Assembly (NCBI RefSeq): GCF_027307225.1 | Contig: NZ_DAHUXJ010000009.1 | Location: forward strand, 19,916 to 83,915 | Direction of reading: 5' to 3' | Length of the DNA: 64,000 nt | DNA from: Bradyrhizobium sp. | GTDB taxonomy: Bacteria; Pseudomonadota; Alphaproteobacteria; Rhizobiales; Xanthobacteraceae | Part shown: piece after piece, positions 28,022 through 37,463 of the stretch | How positions within the stretch are numbered: position 1 is the stretch's first letter | Layout: each line of letters begins with the position of its first letter | Position numbers and translations under genes: made by a program | The notes under the pieces: model-generated | Databases searched by the model: none | Told to the model about the DNA's origin: nothing | The model's input: the letters and a program-made list of their open reading frames with translations, nothing else

Positions 28022-28807
28022 ATGGGCCGACTTCGCAAGCTTCTGATCCCCGGCGTCGACAAGAAATTGCTGGTCAAGGATGCGACCAGGGCGATGCCGG
28101 ATCTGGTGCGCCGGCGTTTCATCACGGGCGGTGCAAGCCTCGGCGCGCTCACGCTTTTGACCGGCTGCGATGTTGTCAGTTCCGACTCGGCCGAGGAAAT
28201 GCTGAAGAGGGTTTCGAAGTTCAACGACGCCGTGCAGGCCCTCATCTTCAATCCTTACGCGCTGGCGCCGACGTTTCCGGAAAGCGCCATCACCAAGCCA
28301 TTCCCGTTCAACGGCTATTACGAGGTCGACGACGCGCCGGATATTGATGGTAAAGACTGGAAGCTCGAAGTCAGCGGACTTGTCGAGAACAAGAAGCCCT
28401 GGACGCTGGACGAGCTCTACAAGCTGCCGCAGCAAAAGCAGATTACGCGCCACATCTGCGTGGAAGGCTGGAGCGCGATCGGAAGCTGGACCGGAACGCC
28501 GCTCAGCTATTTCCTCAAGGCGATCGGGGCCGATACGAGCGCCAAATACTGCTGGTTCCAGTGTGCCGACCGCGATGGCTACAACTCACCGCTCGACATG
28601 GAAAGCGCGCTGCATCCGCAGACCATCATGGCCTTCAAGTTCGCCGACGAGATTCTGCCGCGTGCTTACGGCTATCCCATGAAGATCCGCGTGCCGACCA
28701 AGCTCGGCTTCAAGAATCCGAAATATGTGCTCTCGATGGAAGTCACCAACGACTACAAGGGCGGCTACTGGGAAGATCAGGGTTACAATTCGTTCAGCGG
28801 AAACTGA
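28022..28807 (+). CDS. Periplasmic molybdopterin oxidoreductase of the sulfite oxidase / MsrP superfamily
   Basis: A Tat-like signal RRRFITGGASLGALTLLTGC contains twin Arg and ends in a lipobox-like LTGC, so it may be a Tat-exported lipoprotein. The catalytic domain has the molybdenum-ligand Cys in RHICVEGWSAIGSWTGTPLS and a C-terminal VPTKLGFKNPKYVLSMEVTN, both typical of MsrP/YedY relatives. At 261 residues it is shorter than MsrP. It likely acts in the periplasm with the upstream cytochrome b. Substrate unknown; reduction of oxidised Met is possible but not shown. Confidence 0.82.
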   Translation: MGRLRKLLIPGVDKKLLVKDATRAMPDLVRRRFITGGASLGALTLLTGCDVVSSDSAEEMLKRVSKFNDAVQALIFNPYALAPTFPESAITKPFPFNGYYEVDDAPDIDGKDWKLEVSGLVENKKPWTLDELYKLPQQKQITRHICVEGWSAIGSWTGTPLSYFLKAIGADTSAKYCWFQCADRDGYNSPLDMESALHPQTIMAFKFADEILPRAYGYPMKIRVPTKLGFKNPKYVLSMEVTNDYKGGYWEDQGYNSFSGN

Positions 28808-28809
28808 CC

Positions 28810-28892
28810 CGCAGACCCGGAATCTCGAGATTTTCAGGTTCGCAATTGCGAACCATAGTTCGGTCCAGGTGGACCGCTCGGGAATGACGGGA
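28810..28892. repeat. Degenerate REP element with three successive palindromes
   Basis: AATCTCGAGATT (28821-28832), GGTTCGCAATTGCGAACC (28837-28854) and CGGTCCAGGTGGACCG (28861-28876) follow one another, flanked by ACCCGG and GGGAATGACGGG. This resembles the CCCGGAATCTCGAGATT family of Bradyrhizobium intergenic repeats. It lies between convergent genes and could also act as a bidirectional terminator. Confidence 0.65.
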
Positions 28893-30080
28893 TCAGGATT
28901 TCGCCAACCGCCGTTGAAACGCCGAGGCGATCGCCCCTAACGCCAGCAGCGCTGCCGATGCGTTCAAGGCGTAGGACAGGCTGCCAAAGTGGTCAGTGAT
29001 CGCGCCGACCGCAGTCGGCCCCAGCGTCTGGCCGATCCCGAAGGCGATGGTCATGGCCGCGATTCCCTTCGGCCACGCGTCCGGTGGCGAGTTGAAGCGC
29101 ACGAAGGCGGTGGTCGATCCGACGATCGCAAAGAAGGATATGCCGAACACCAGCGCCGATATCGTCAGCATCAGCGCGGAATGCCCGAACAACGGCAGCG
29201 ATGCGCCCAGCGTGTTGACGCCGAGTATGATGGTGGTGGAGAGGCCGCCGCTGTTCCATGCAAGGATACGCCGCCAAACCCATGGCGTAACGAACGCGCT
29301 GGCGCCGAGCAGGCACCAGAACGCGCTCTGCGCGGCCGCGCCGCCGCCGGCATCGCGGACATAGGCGATCATGAAGGTCATGTAGGCGATGTAGCCTGCG
29401 CCGAACAGAAAATAGCCGGCGAGATAGATCAGGATTGGCCGGATCGCAAAGCGTGCCGGTTTTGCTGCCGCGGGGCCGTTGCCGGCGCTGAGTTGCGTCA
29501 CCAGTAGCGGGATGGTCAGGATGACCGAGAGGAGCGTCATCGCCCACCACACGATCCACCACGATCCCGGACCGAATGCCTTCAATACGAACGGCGCGAT
29601 CAGTCCGGAGGTGACGATGCCGAGCCCCGGTCCGGCATAAAACAGGCTGAGGAGAAAATCCGCGCGCGCGGGGTAGCTTTGGGCAATCCGGGCGGCAAGC
29701 GCGGCGCCCGCGACAAAGGCAACCGCTGCTCCCACGCCCACCAGCAGGCGGGCAAAACTCAACATGAAGAAATTGCCCGAGAGTGCGCTGAGCGCCAGCG
29801 ATAACAGACAGGCGAGTGTACTCCAGCGCACGGCAGCGGGCAGTCCGAAACGGCGGATCAGCGGCGCTGCAGCGAAGGCGCCGGCGAGATAACCGGCCGC
29901 ATTGACGGTGTTCATGAAACCGGCCACCGAATAGGACCAGGCGAGCGTATCGCGCATGTCCGGCAGCACCAGAGAATAGGCGAAGCGCCCGATGCCAAGG
30001 CCGATTGTCGGCGCCAGGGACAGAATCAGGATCAACCGGGCCGGATGATCCGGCCGACGGGAAGGTTCGGGAAGAGCCAC
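28893..30080 (-). CDS. YbfB/YjiJ-family MFS transporter
   Basis: The roughly 395-residue protein has 12 predicted helices and the YbfB/YjiJ signature near the start (LAPTIGLGIGRFAYSLVLPD, then AWSYSVAGFMNTVNAAGYLA). Members are major-facilitator permeases of unknown substrate. GTG 30080 is chosen because GGAG lies 6 bases upstream and the first helix follows at once; the frame is open to 30308, but that region overlaps the leader of the divergent leuB gene and shows no membrane-protein pattern. Confidence 0.82.
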   Translation of the reverse strand: MALPEPSRRPDHPARLILILSLAPTIGLGIGRFAYSLVLPDMRDTLAWSYSVAGFMNTVNAAGYLAGAFAAAPLIRRFGLPAAVRWSTLACLLSLALSALSGNFFMLSFARLLVGVGAAVAFVAGAALAARIAQSYPARADFLLSLFYAGPGLGIVTSGLIAPFVLKAFGPGSWWIVWWAMTLLSVILTIPLLVTQLSAGNGPAAAKPARFAIRPILIYLAGYFLFGAGYIAYMTFMIAYVRDAGGGAAAQSAFWCLLGASAFVTPWVWRRILAWNSGGLSTTIILGVNTLGASLPLFGHSALMLTISALVFGISFFAIVGSTTAFVRFNSPPDAWPKGIAAMTIAFGIGQTLGPTAVGAITDHFGSLSYALNASAALLALGAIASAFQRRLAKS

Positions 30081-30219
30081 GTGAATCTCCGACGGGAACA
30101 CATTGTGACGAGCCTTCGCGCCGCTGCATAGGCGCGCCGGGGCAATGGTGTCTTGCCATCTGCGCAACGCCGCATTAGCACTCCGCGCTGACCTGCTATC
30201 CTTCATAAGGCATTCGATC

Positions 30220-31332
30220 ATGGCGACCCATAAACTGCTGCTTCTTCCTGGCGACGGCATCGGCCCCGAAGTGATGGGCGAGGTGAAGTGCCTGATCGGG
30301 TGGATCAATGCGCAGGGAATTGCGCGTTTCGAGACCGAAGAGGGTCTGGTCGGCGGCGCAGCCTATGAGGCCAGCAAGCAAAGCATCACGGACTCGACCA
30401 TGTCGCAGGCCAAGGCGGCCGATGCAGTGATCTTCGGCGCCGTGGGCGGGTCGAAATGGGACAGTGTTCCCTATGAGGCCCGGCCCGAGGCCGGGCTTTT
30501 GCGGTTGCGCAAGGATCTTGGCCTGTTCGCGAACTTAAGGCCCGCTGTGTGCTACCCGGCGCTCGCGGAAGCCTCCAGCCTGAAGCGCCAGGTGGTTGAA
30601 GGCCTCGACATCATGATCGTGCGCGAACTCACCGGCGGGGTCTATTTCGGTGAGCCGAAAACCATCACCGATCTCGGCAACGGCCAGAAGCGCGCCATCG
30701 ATACCCAGGTCTACGACACCTATGAAATCGAGCGTATCGCGCGCGTCGCCTTCGATCTGGCGAAGAAGCGCCGCAACAAGGTGACCTCGATGGAAAAGCG
30801 CAACGTGATGAAGTCCGGCGTGCTCTGGAACGAGGTCGTCACGCAGGTTCACAACCGCGAATACAAGGACGTGCAGCTCGAACACCAGCTCGCCGATTCC
30901 GGCGGCATGAACCTGGTGAAGTCGCCGAAGCAGTTCGACGTCATCGTTACCGACAATCTGTTCGGCGACATGCTGTCGGATATTGCGGCGATGCTGACGG
31001 GTTCGCTTGGCATGCTGCCGTCGGCGTCGCTCGGCGAGATCGACGCCAAGACCAAAAAGCGCAAGTCGCTGTTCGAGCCCGTGCACGGCTCGGCGCCGGA
31101 TATCGCAGGCCAGGGGCTTGCCAATCCGATCGCGATGATCGCCTCATTCGCAATGGCGTTGCGCTATTCGTTCGAACTCGGCGCGCTCGCCGACAAGGTC
31201 GAAGCGGCGATTGCGGCCGTGCTCGCCAAGGGAATGCGCACGGCGGATATCAAGTCCGCGGGCACCACCGCGGTGTCGACGTCGCAGATGGGTGAGGCGA
31301 TCCTGAAAGAGCTGCAGGCGCTGTACGGATAA
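30220..31332 (+). CDS. leuB: 3-isopropylmalate dehydrogenase
   Basis: The 370-residue enzyme opens with [20 protein letters not shown] and has the family active-site block [20 protein letters not shown] and [20 protein letters not shown]. It oxidises and decarboxylates 3-isopropylmalate to 2-oxoisocaproate with NAD in leucine synthesis. leuD and leuC lie 6-10 kb downstream on the other strand. ATG 30220 is the family start; the open frame upstream is not coding-like. Confidence 0.97.
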   Translation: MATHKLLLLPGDGIGPEVMGEVKCLIGWINAQGIARFETEEGLVGGAAYEASKQSITDSTMSQAKAADAVIFGAVGGSKWDSVPYEARPEAGLLRLRKDLGLFANLRPAVCYPALAEASSLKRQVVEGLDIMIVRELTGGVYFGEPKTITDLGNGQKRAIDTQVYDTYEIERIARVAFDLAKKRRNKVTSMEKRNVMKSGVLWNEVVTQVHNREYKDVQLEHQLADSGGMNLVKSPKQFDVIVTDNLFGDMLSDIAAMLTGSLGMLPSASLGEIDAKTKKRKSLFEPVHGSAPDIAGQGLANPIAMIASFAMALRYSFELGALADKVEAAIAAVLAKGMRTADIKSAGTTAVSTSQMGEAILKELQALYG

Positions 31333-31377
31333 TGCGCCGGCCTGCGGTTGACGAGCGAAACGCCGATCCACGCCACG

Positions 31378-31412
31378 GAAAAGCAAATCGCGCCCGCATT
31401 TGGCGGGCGCGA
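31378..31412 (-). terminator. Terminator-like hairpin between leuB and a leftward gene
   Basis: A perfect 10-bp stem TCGCGCCCGC (31388-31397) with GCGGGCGCGA (31403-31412). On the minus strand it is followed by TTTGCTTTT, so it best serves the gene at 31434-31844, and possibly leuB as well. Confidence 0.65.
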
Positions 31413-31433
31413 GGCAATCAAGCCGACGCTGGC

Positions 31434-31844
31434 TCAATAGGGCAGCGCGATCCGCGACGGATAGCCGCCCATATCCGACGGCGGGTTAAGCGGCTGGCGG
31501 TCGATCGGGCGATTGTTGTTTTCACGCGCGAAATCGGGGTAGCCCAGCTCCGGCGGAAACGCGTAATCGGTGAATTTGCGGTCGCCGGGCAGGACTTCAG
31601 TGCCGGCATCGAGCCAGGAGCGCTTGGTGATGAAGACGCGCGTATGCGGCCCCTGCTGATAGGACACGTTCGGCCCGCCCGACCCATAAACGATCCGGCC
31701 GTGGTTGTCGTATTGGCGCTTGGCTTCCTTCTTCTGCGCCGGTGTCTGCGCGCTGGCCGGCGAAGCGGCGAAACCTGCGGCGCCAATGGCGATGGCGGCA
31801 AACAACACCGCAATTTTGTTGGCGGCAGCAAATCTTGGGGTCAT
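31434..31844 (-). CDS. Small exported hypothetical protein
   Basis: The 136-residue product has a Sec signal peptide (KIAVLFAAIAIGAAGFAASP, cleavage after ASA). The mature part is polar with motifs HGRIVYGSGGPNVSYQQGPH and ITKRSWLDAGTEVLPGDRKF. I recognise no functional domain; similar small secreted proteins occur across Bradyrhizobium. ATG 31844 is preceded by an AGGA ribosome-binding site; an upstream ATG at 31907 would bury the signal peptide. It has its own hairpin terminator. Confidence 0.72.
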   Translation of the reverse strand: MTPRFAAANKIAVLFAAIAIGAAGFAASPASAQTPAQKKEAKRQYDNHGRIVYGSGGPNVSYQQGPHTRVFITKRSWLDAGTEVLPGDRKFTDYAFPPELGYPDFARENNNRPIDRQPLNPPSDMGGYPSRIALPY

Positions 31845-31994
31845 CGGGTCCTCTTCAGGCAAACGCCCTAGTTCGTCTGGCATTGTAGCGGCGGTGTCTA
31901 TTGTCACAAGGTCAAACGGGCCACAGTTGGCGATAAATAAAGCAGGCGTGGGTCAAAAAGTTGCGCGAGAACCAACTTCTTGGCTGGTAGCCGG

Positions 31995-32780
31995 TCATAA
32001 GGGGCCGCGCAGCCGCGGGTTTTCGGCGCCAGTGCCCCAGTCTGCGGCAATGGCGGCGGATGCCCGGCCGCAACCCCTGTGATTCAGCTCGGCGCGGGCA
32101 AACAGCTCGGCCAGAGTCCGGTCGTTTCCGGACGCGAGCAGGGTCAGCCGGTCCAGCATGCAGCCGATCGACGCGCGCCGTGCCGTTAGCGTCGCTCCCT
32201 GACACGACCAGCCGGAGACTTGCAACGCCGGATCGCCGAACTGCTTGAGAAAACCGAGGCAGGATTTTGCCGGATCGAAACGACCGGAATCGCGAAACAG
32301 CGCCACGTTGCCGAATTTGCTGGCGATGACGCCGGCCGCTTCGAGTTCCCGGCGGTCCCCGCCCGCTATCCGTGCCGCCAGATTGGCTGTTCGCGGTAGA
32401 GACGGTTCGAATTCGCCGCCAGGACGGTAGATTTCAAGCTCAGCTACAGGCCTTTCATTCGGGGGACCCCAATGGAACACATTCTTCCGGCTGCACGCCG
32501 GATGCCGGAAAACCTCGTAACTCTCTGAGTTTTCTAGTGGATCTAGCGACCCGGCGGCGAAACCCGGGCGCGAGCGGGCAGCCAGGGTAAAGCCCGCCCG
32601 GGCGGCCGAACTGGCCGCCGTTCCGAACTGCAACTGGTTCCAGAAATGCAAGCCGGCAATGGCAAAAAGTGCGAGCGCGCCCACATAGACAATCAGCTGC
32701 GCCAGCGTCGCGCAGCATTCGTCGGCAAAGCTGGTCAGCGCCGGATGAATGCAGAGGTGGTTGTCTTGGCTGGATCGCAT
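31995..32780 (-). CDS. Hypothetical single-pass membrane protein, Cys-containing
   Basis: The 261-residue protein has one N-terminal helix (LIVYVGALALFAIAGLHFWN) and a large, presumably periplasmic domain with several Cys (ACSRKNV, KSCLGFL, WSCQGATL, GCMLDRL, RGCGRA) that could form disulfides. I do not recognise the family. The N-terminal helix plus secreted domain vaguely recalls TadE-like pseudopilins, but the defining Glu motif is not obvious. It is divergent from asd. Confidence 0.55.
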   Translation of the reverse strand: MRSSQDNHLCIHPALTSFADECCATLAQLIVYVGALALFAIAGLHFWNQLQFGTAASSAARAGFTLAARSRPGFAAGSLDPLENSESYEVFRHPACSRKNVFHWGPPNERPVAELEIYRPGGEFEPSLPRTANLAARIAGGDRRELEAAGVIASKFGNVALFRDSGRFDPAKSCLGFLKQFGDPALQVSGWSCQGATLTARRASIGCMLDRLTLLASGNDRTLAELFARAELNHRGCGRASAAIAADWGTGAENPRLRGPL

Positions 32781-32911
32781 CAGGGGCCCGGGCGCCGAAA
32801 GATGCCTGGGCGCGCGAAACGTTGTCTTGACGGCGTTTCTCGCATAGAAGCGCCACTTCTTCCCTTTCCGCTTGTTGCGAAGGGCGGGCTTTTTTCTTCG
32901 GAGAGTGAACG

Positions 32912-33946
32912 ATGGGTTACAAAGTCGCAGTGGTCGGCGCGACCGGCAATGTGGGGCGGGAAATGCTCAACATTCTGGACGAGCGCAAATTCCCTGCTGA
33001 CGAGGTCGTGGCGCTCGCGTCACGCCGCAGCGTCGGCGTCGAAGTGTCCTATGGCGACCGCACCCTGAAGGTCAAAGCGCTCGAGCACTACGATTTCTCC
33101 GACGTCGACATCTGCCTGATGTCGGCGGGCGGCTCGGTCTCCAAGGAATGGTCGCCGAAGATCGCTGCTGCCGGGGCGGTCGTCATCGACAACTCTTCCG
33201 CCTGGCGCATGGATCCGGACGTCCCCCTGATCGTGCCGGAGGTCAATGCGGATGCGACCGCTGGCTTCACCAAGAAGAACATCATCGCCAATCCGAACTG
33301 CTCGACCGCGCAGCTCGTCGTTGCGCTCAAGCCGCTGCACGACAAGGCGGTTATCACGCGGGTCGTGGTCGCGACCTACCAGTCGGTGTCGGGCGCCGGC
33401 AAGGATGCGATGGACGAATTGTTCTCGCAGACCAAGGCCGTCTACACCAACAGCGAATTGATCAACAAGAAATTCCCCAAGCGTATCGCCTTCAACGTCA
33501 TCCCCGAGATCGACGTGTTCATGGAGGACGGCTACACCAAGGAAGAGTGGAAGATGATGATGGAGACCAAGAAGATTCTTGATCCCAAGATCAAGCTTTC
33601 CGCCACCTGCGTGCGCGTGCCGGTCTTCGTCGGCCATTCGGAAGCGGTCAATATCGAATTTCAACATCCGATCACGGCGGACGAGGCGCGTGATATCCTG
33701 CGGCGTTCGCCGGGGTGCCTTGTCATCGACAAGCGGGAGTCCGGCGGATACGTCACGCCTTACGAGGCAGCCGGCGAGGATGCCACCTATATCAGCCGCA
33801 TTCGCGAGGATGCGACGGTGGAGAACGGGCTTGCGCTGTGGTGCGTGTCCGACAACCTGCGCAAGGGCGCCGCATTGAACGCGATCCAGATCGCGGAAGT
33901 CCTGATCAACCGCAAGCTGCTTCGTGCCAAGAAGCAGGCGGCCTGA
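32912..33946 (+). CDS. asd: Aspartate-semialdehyde dehydrogenase
   Basis: The 344-residue enzyme has the NADP-binding VAVVGATGNVGREMLNILDE, the catalytic-cysteine motif IIANPNCSTAQLVVALKPLH, and the substrate-binding His in SATCVRVPVFVGHSEAVNIE. It reduces aspartyl phosphate to aspartate semialdehyde for lysine (with dapF at 51.2 kb), threonine and methionine. A GGAG ribosome-binding site lies 8 bases before the ATG. Confidence 0.97.
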   Translation: MGYKVAVVGATGNVGREMLNILDERKFPADEVVALASRRSVGVEVSYGDRTLKVKALEHYDFSDVDICLMSAGGSVSKEWSPKIAAAGAVVIDNSSAWRMDPDVPLIVPEVNADATAGFTKKNIIANPNCSTAQLVVALKPLHDKAVITRVVVATYQSVSGAGKDAMDELFSQTKAVYTNSELINKKFPKRIAFNVIPEIDVFMEDGYTKEEWKMMMETKKILDPKIKLSATCVRVPVFVGHSEAVNIEFQHPITADEARDILRRSPGCLVIDKRESGGYVTPYEAAGEDATYISRIREDATVENGLALWCVSDNLRKGAALNAIQIAEVLINRKLLRAKKQAA

Positions 33947-33972
33947 GGCCGGTCGCGCAGGGAGCCGGAGAC

Positions 33973-34524
33973 ATGTCCGAGACCCCGGCTCCGTCGCGAT
34001 CGGACAACGGACGCAATGCCGTCGAGCGCGGTGCCGAGATCGCGCTGTTCAATAGCCGCTGGCTGATGGCGCCGTTCTATGTCGGCCTCATCGTCAGCAT
34101 CGTCGTCCTGCTTCTCAAATTCGTCCGGATGCTCTGGGAGTTCATTCTCGAAGCGCCCGGCGCCAAGTCGACCGACACCATCCTCGGCGTACTCTCGCTG
34201 ATCGACGTGGTGCTGGTCGCCAATCTGATCCTGATCGTGGTTTTCTCGGGCTACGAGAATTTCGTCTCGCGCATCGACACTCGCGATCATCCCAGCTGGC
34301 CGGTCTGGATGACCAAGATCGATTTCGCCGGGCTGAAGCAGAAGCTGCTGGCTTCCATCGTCGCGATTTCCGCGATCCATGTGCTGGAGGCATTTCTCAA
34401 CATCGATCGCAACTTCGATGCCACCAGGATGACGTGGCTCGTCGGTGTGCATCTGGTGTTCGTGATCTCGACGCTGATGCTGGCCTTGTCCGATCGTTGG
34501 AGCAGCGATCACGGTGAGGAATAA
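33973..34524 (+). CDS. UPF0114 (YqhA / TIGR00645) inner-membrane protein
   Basis: The 183-residue protein has the family hallmarks: FNSRWLMAPFYVGLIVSIVV, LSLIDVVLVANLILIVVFSG, YENFVSRID and KIDFAGLKQKLLASIVAISA. Four transmembrane helices are predicted. The function of the family is unknown. The ATG has GGAG upstream and begins 27 bp after the asd stop, so co-transcription with asd is likely. Confidence 0.87.
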   Translation: MSETPAPSRSDNGRNAVERGAEIALFNSRWLMAPFYVGLIVSIVVLLLKFVRMLWEFILEAPGAKSTDTILGVLSLIDVVLVANLILIVVFSGYENFVSRIDTRDHPSWPVWMTKIDFAGLKQKLLASIVAISAIHVLEAFLNIDRNFDATRMTWLVGVHLVFVISTLMLALSDRWSSDHGEE

Positions 34525-34562
34525 CGAGTGGCGGAATAAAAAACCGCTCCTCTCGCTACTTC

Positions 34563-35207
34563 CTATTCGTTCTCTTTGGCACTCAGGAATTCCTTCGTCA
34601 CCTTGTCGAGGACGAACAACGATCCCTCGGCCACGCCGAAATAGGCGCCGTGCAGTTGCATGTCGCCGCGCTCAACCGCCCTCTTCACAAAGGGAAATGT
34701 CATCAGGTTCTCCAGGCTGCGGAACACCGCGGCCTTCTCGATCCGGGTGACAAATTGCTGCATTGTTTCCTTGTCGCGCTGCTCGACCACTTCGCCCGGC
34801 TTGATGAACATCGCCATCCATTTGCCGATGAAGTCGCCCGGCGACAGCGGTTCGATCTTGTCGACGAAAGCGCGGATGCCGCCGCATTGGGCGTGGCCGA
34901 GCACCACGATGTGCTTCACCCGCAGCACGTTGACGGCATATTCGAGCGCCGCCGAGACGCCGTGGGCGTTCTCGTCGGGCTGGTAGACCGGCACGAGGTT
35001 GGCGATGTTGCGCATTACGAACAATTCGCCGGGGCCAACGTCGAAGATCACTTCGGGCGAGACGCGCGAGTCGCAGCAGCCGATCACCATGACTTCGGGG
35101 AATTGGCCGCGTTCGGACAATTCGCGATAGCGCGACTGCTCGGTCGGCAGGCGCTGCGTCCGGAACGTCCGGTAACCGTCAAGGAGCCGTTTTGGGAAGG
35201 TCAGCAT
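34563..35207 (-). CDS. Beta-class carbonic anhydrase
   Basis: The zinc ligands are visible: C45-D46-S47-R48 in VIGCCDSRVSP and H105-x2-C108 in VVLGHAQCGG, with the Asp-Arg dyad intact. The 214-residue length is usual for bacterial beta-CAs. It interconverts CO2 and bicarbonate in the cytosol, supplying bicarbonate for carboxylases. It is convergent with the UPF0114 gene and 172 bp from the divergent CitE-like gene. Confidence 0.93.
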   Translation of the reverse strand: MLTFPKRLLDGYRTFRTQRLPTEQSRYRELSERGQFPEVMVIGCCDSRVSPEVIFDVGPGELFVMRNIANLVPVYQPDENAHGVSAALEYAVNVLRVKHIVVLGHAQCGGIRAFVDKIEPLSPGDFIGKWMAMFIKPGEVVEQRDKETMQQFVTRIEKAAVFRSLENLMTFPFVKRAVERGDMQLHGAYFGVAEGSLFVLDKVTKEFLSAKENE

Positions 35208-35379
35208 CCTCGTTCCTAATCATATGCAAGGGGCTGGAACAAGCCTTTCGAAGCCAGGATCGAGATGTTAAGTCGTGGCTCCCATGCTCAAGCGACAAAG
35301 GACGCCGACGGTTCCAGCGCACCTTATGCAAGGCCTGCCGCCGAGCCCATAAAATTTGGTGATCGAAAGGGATGAAAAT

Positions 35380-36258
35380 ATGACCCACCCGCGCCGCAGC
35401 CTTTTGTTCATGCCGGGCTCGAATTCGCGGGCGCTGGAGAAGGCGCGCGTCCTTGCCGCCGACACCATGATCCTCGACCTCGAAGACTCGGTCGCGCCGG
35501 ACGCCAAGCCTCTGGCGCGCGACCAGATCGCCAAGGCGATTGCGGCGGGCGGCTTTGGCAAGCGGGAGGTCTGGGTCCGGACCAACGCGCTGGACACGCC
35601 GTTCTGGGCCGACGACGCCAAGATGGCCGCCAAGGCCAGGCCAGACGCCATCCTGGTCCCGAAAGTATCCCGCGTGGAAGATCTTCGCACTATCTCGAGC
35701 ACCTTGCGTGAGGCGAAGGCTGATCCGTCGATCCGCGTTTGGGCCATGATCGAGACCGCCCGCTCGGTGCTGCATGCCGAGGAACTGGCAGCGGCCTCGC
35801 GCGACGAGCCGCGGCTCGCCGGCTTTGTGTTCGGCCCCAACGATATCTCGCGCGAAACCCGAATCCGCATGCAGCCGGGACGCGCGATCATGCTGCCGAT
35901 GATTACCCACTGCATTCTGGCCACGCGCGCCTACGGCCTCGAAATCCTCGACGGGCCCTACAGCGATTTCAGCAATATCGAGGGATTCAATCAGGAATGC
36001 GTGCAGGCGCGCGATCTCGGCTTCGATGGCAAGACGCTGATTCACCCCGGCCAGATCGAAGCCTGCAATGTCATCTTCACGCCGCCCGCGGAAGAAGTGG
36101 CGCGCGCCCGCAGGATCATCGCCGCCTTCGAATTGCCGGAGAATGCCACGCGCGGCGCCATCTCGCTCGACGGCCAGATGGTGGAGCGGCTGCATGCCGA
36201 CATGGCGCGCCGTACGATCATGCTGGCCGACTCGATCGCCGCGATGGGGCACCCCTAA
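35380..36258 (+). CDS. CitE-like lyase (HpcH/HpaI aldolase / citrate lyase beta family)
   Basis: The 292-residue TIM-barrel protein has the CitE family elements RRSLLFMPGSNSRALEKA, ILDLEDSVAP (metal and substrate Glu-Asp), VWAMIETARSVL and FGPNDISRETRIR. Relatives include L-malyl-CoA / beta-methylmalyl-CoA lyase, (3S)-malyl-CoA thioesterase and citramalyl-CoA lyase. No citrate lyase alpha/gamma genes are present, so a free-standing CoA-ester lyase or thioesterase is more likely than a citrate lyase subunit. ATG 35380 has AAAGGGA upstream. Confidence 0.87.
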   Translation: MTHPRRSLLFMPGSNSRALEKARVLAADTMILDLEDSVAPDAKPLARDQIAKAIAAGGFGKREVWVRTNALDTPFWADDAKMAAKARPDAILVPKVSRVEDLRTISSTLREAKADPSIRVWAMIETARSVLHAEELAAASRDEPRLAGFVFGPNDISRETRIRMQPGRAIMLPMITHCILATRAYGLEILDGPYSDFSNIEGFNQECVQARDLGFDGKTLIHPGQIEACNVIFTPPAEEVARARRIIAAFELPENATRGAISLDGQMVERLHADMARRTIMLADSIAAMGHP

Positions 36259-36303
36259 AGATTCTATTCGGAGCAACAATGGATTGGCGTTTGGAACAAT
36301 GTT

Positions 36304-36470
36304 TCTCGTGTCCCGGACGCGGTGCAGCGTTCTCCCGGCGATGCAACGCATCGTCCGGTACGCTGCTCCGCAGAGCCGGGACCTAGCTAGGGGTTACTTA
36401 CGGGTCCATCATGGACCCCGGATCAGCAGCGCACCGCTTCGCGCTGCGCAGCATCCGGGGCATGCCGCAC
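36304..36470. repeat. REP-type palindromes (TGTCCCGGACGC family and GGACCCCGGATCAGC family)
   Basis: TGTCCCGGACGCGGTGCAGC at 36309 pairs loosely with GCTGCTCCGCAGAGCCGGGA near 36361-36380. A second palindrome at 36412-36464 (GGACCCCGGATCAGCAG ... GCAGCATCCGGGG) follows. Both are widespread intergenic repeats in Bradyrhizobiaceae. They fill most of the 296-bp gap between the CitE-like gene and the glycosyltransferase gene; no gene is seen there. Confidence 0.75.
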
Positions 36471-36554
36471 GCGCATCTCCATCCGCCGAGACGCCGTGGA
36501 GCAGGTCATCGGGCGCGCGTTCGCGCGACCCGTTGGCGGCTCCTCGCGATGAGA

Positions 36555-37343
36555 TCAACGGAACTTCTCAGCCGCCCAGGCGTACAGGCTGCCGGGAACG
36601 GGCTGGTCATTGCCGCGGCCTTTGGGCGATATGTGAAAGCCGATAATTTCGGCGTCGCCGGTCAGTGCGGAAAAATCCCCTGGATCGAAGAACAGTTTCG
36701 GTTCGGCGTGCACGGCGTAAAACGACTTCTTCGGCAGCGCGTATTGCAATTCATCGGCGCGGCGGGCGAGCGCGGTGAGCGCTGCCGGACCATAGATCGC
36801 AAGCCGCACTTCCGAGATGCGCGTCGTTCCGCGCAATTTATGCAGCATGAAAGTCAGGCGATGCCGGCGCGACAGCCAGTCCGGCGTCAGCTCGTCCTGC
36901 GCCATCAGCGCTTCGAAGGCGGCGACGATCGGATCGTTGGGCGGCAGGTACAACACCGAATTGCCGAGCTGTCGCGGTTGCTCCCACGCGAAATAGGGTT
37001 TTGCGGGATCGATCTCGACCGGCTTGAGCAGCAGCACGTCGGCGTCAAGCCATAGGCCGGTGCTCTTCGCCATCAGCCGCATCCGGAAAAAATCCGAAAA
37101 TTGCAGCATGGTCCGGTCGATCCAGACGCCATCGGGCCTTGCGGGGCGCAGCCGCTCGGCAAAAGAATGCGGCAGGATGGCCTCGGCTTCCGCGTTGGCA
37201 ATGCCGTCGGGCAATTGCGAGATCGGATCGAAACTGTAGATCGTCACCTTGTGACCGGCCGCGGCCTGCGAGCGCAGGCATAGCCGGCGCAGGCGATCGA
37301 GCGGACCATGCCAGAAGGTGACGATGTCAGGGCGCAAGGGCAT
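36555..37343 (-). CDS. DXD-motif glycosyltransferase-like protein (GT32-like)
   Basis: The 262-residue protein begins IVTFWHGPLDRLRRLCLRSQ and has the nucleotide-sugar/metal motif LWLDADVLLLKPV (D100-A-D102) in a setting typical of the glycosyltransferase sugar-binding DXD family (GT32/Och1-like, alpha-1,4-GalT-like). A C-terminal HISPKGRG includes a His often found in this fold. It probably adds a hexose to a surface glycan or small molecule; donor and acceptor are unknown. No other polysaccharide genes are nearby. Confidence 0.75.
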   Translation of the reverse strand: MPLRPDIVTFWHGPLDRLRRLCLRSQAAAGHKVTIYSFDPISQLPDGIANAEAEAILPHSFAERLRPARPDGVWIDRTMLQFSDFFRMRLMAKSTGLWLDADVLLLKPVEIDPAKPYFAWEQPRQLGNSVLYLPPNDPIVAAFEALMAQDELTPDWLSRRHRLTFMLHKLRGTTRISEVRLAIYGPAALTALARRADELQYALPKKSFYAVHAEPKLFFDPGDFSALTGDAEIIGFHISPKGRGNDQPVPGSLYAWAAEKFR

Positions 37344-37463
37344 AGCGTTTTCGAGCGAAGCATGCCTCCGGACTTGATCCGAGGGTGGAGACCGGTTCGC
37401 ATAGCAATCGAGTGCCCGCAGATTGCGCAGACCTATCTGCGATAGAAAACGCGTCAGACAAAA

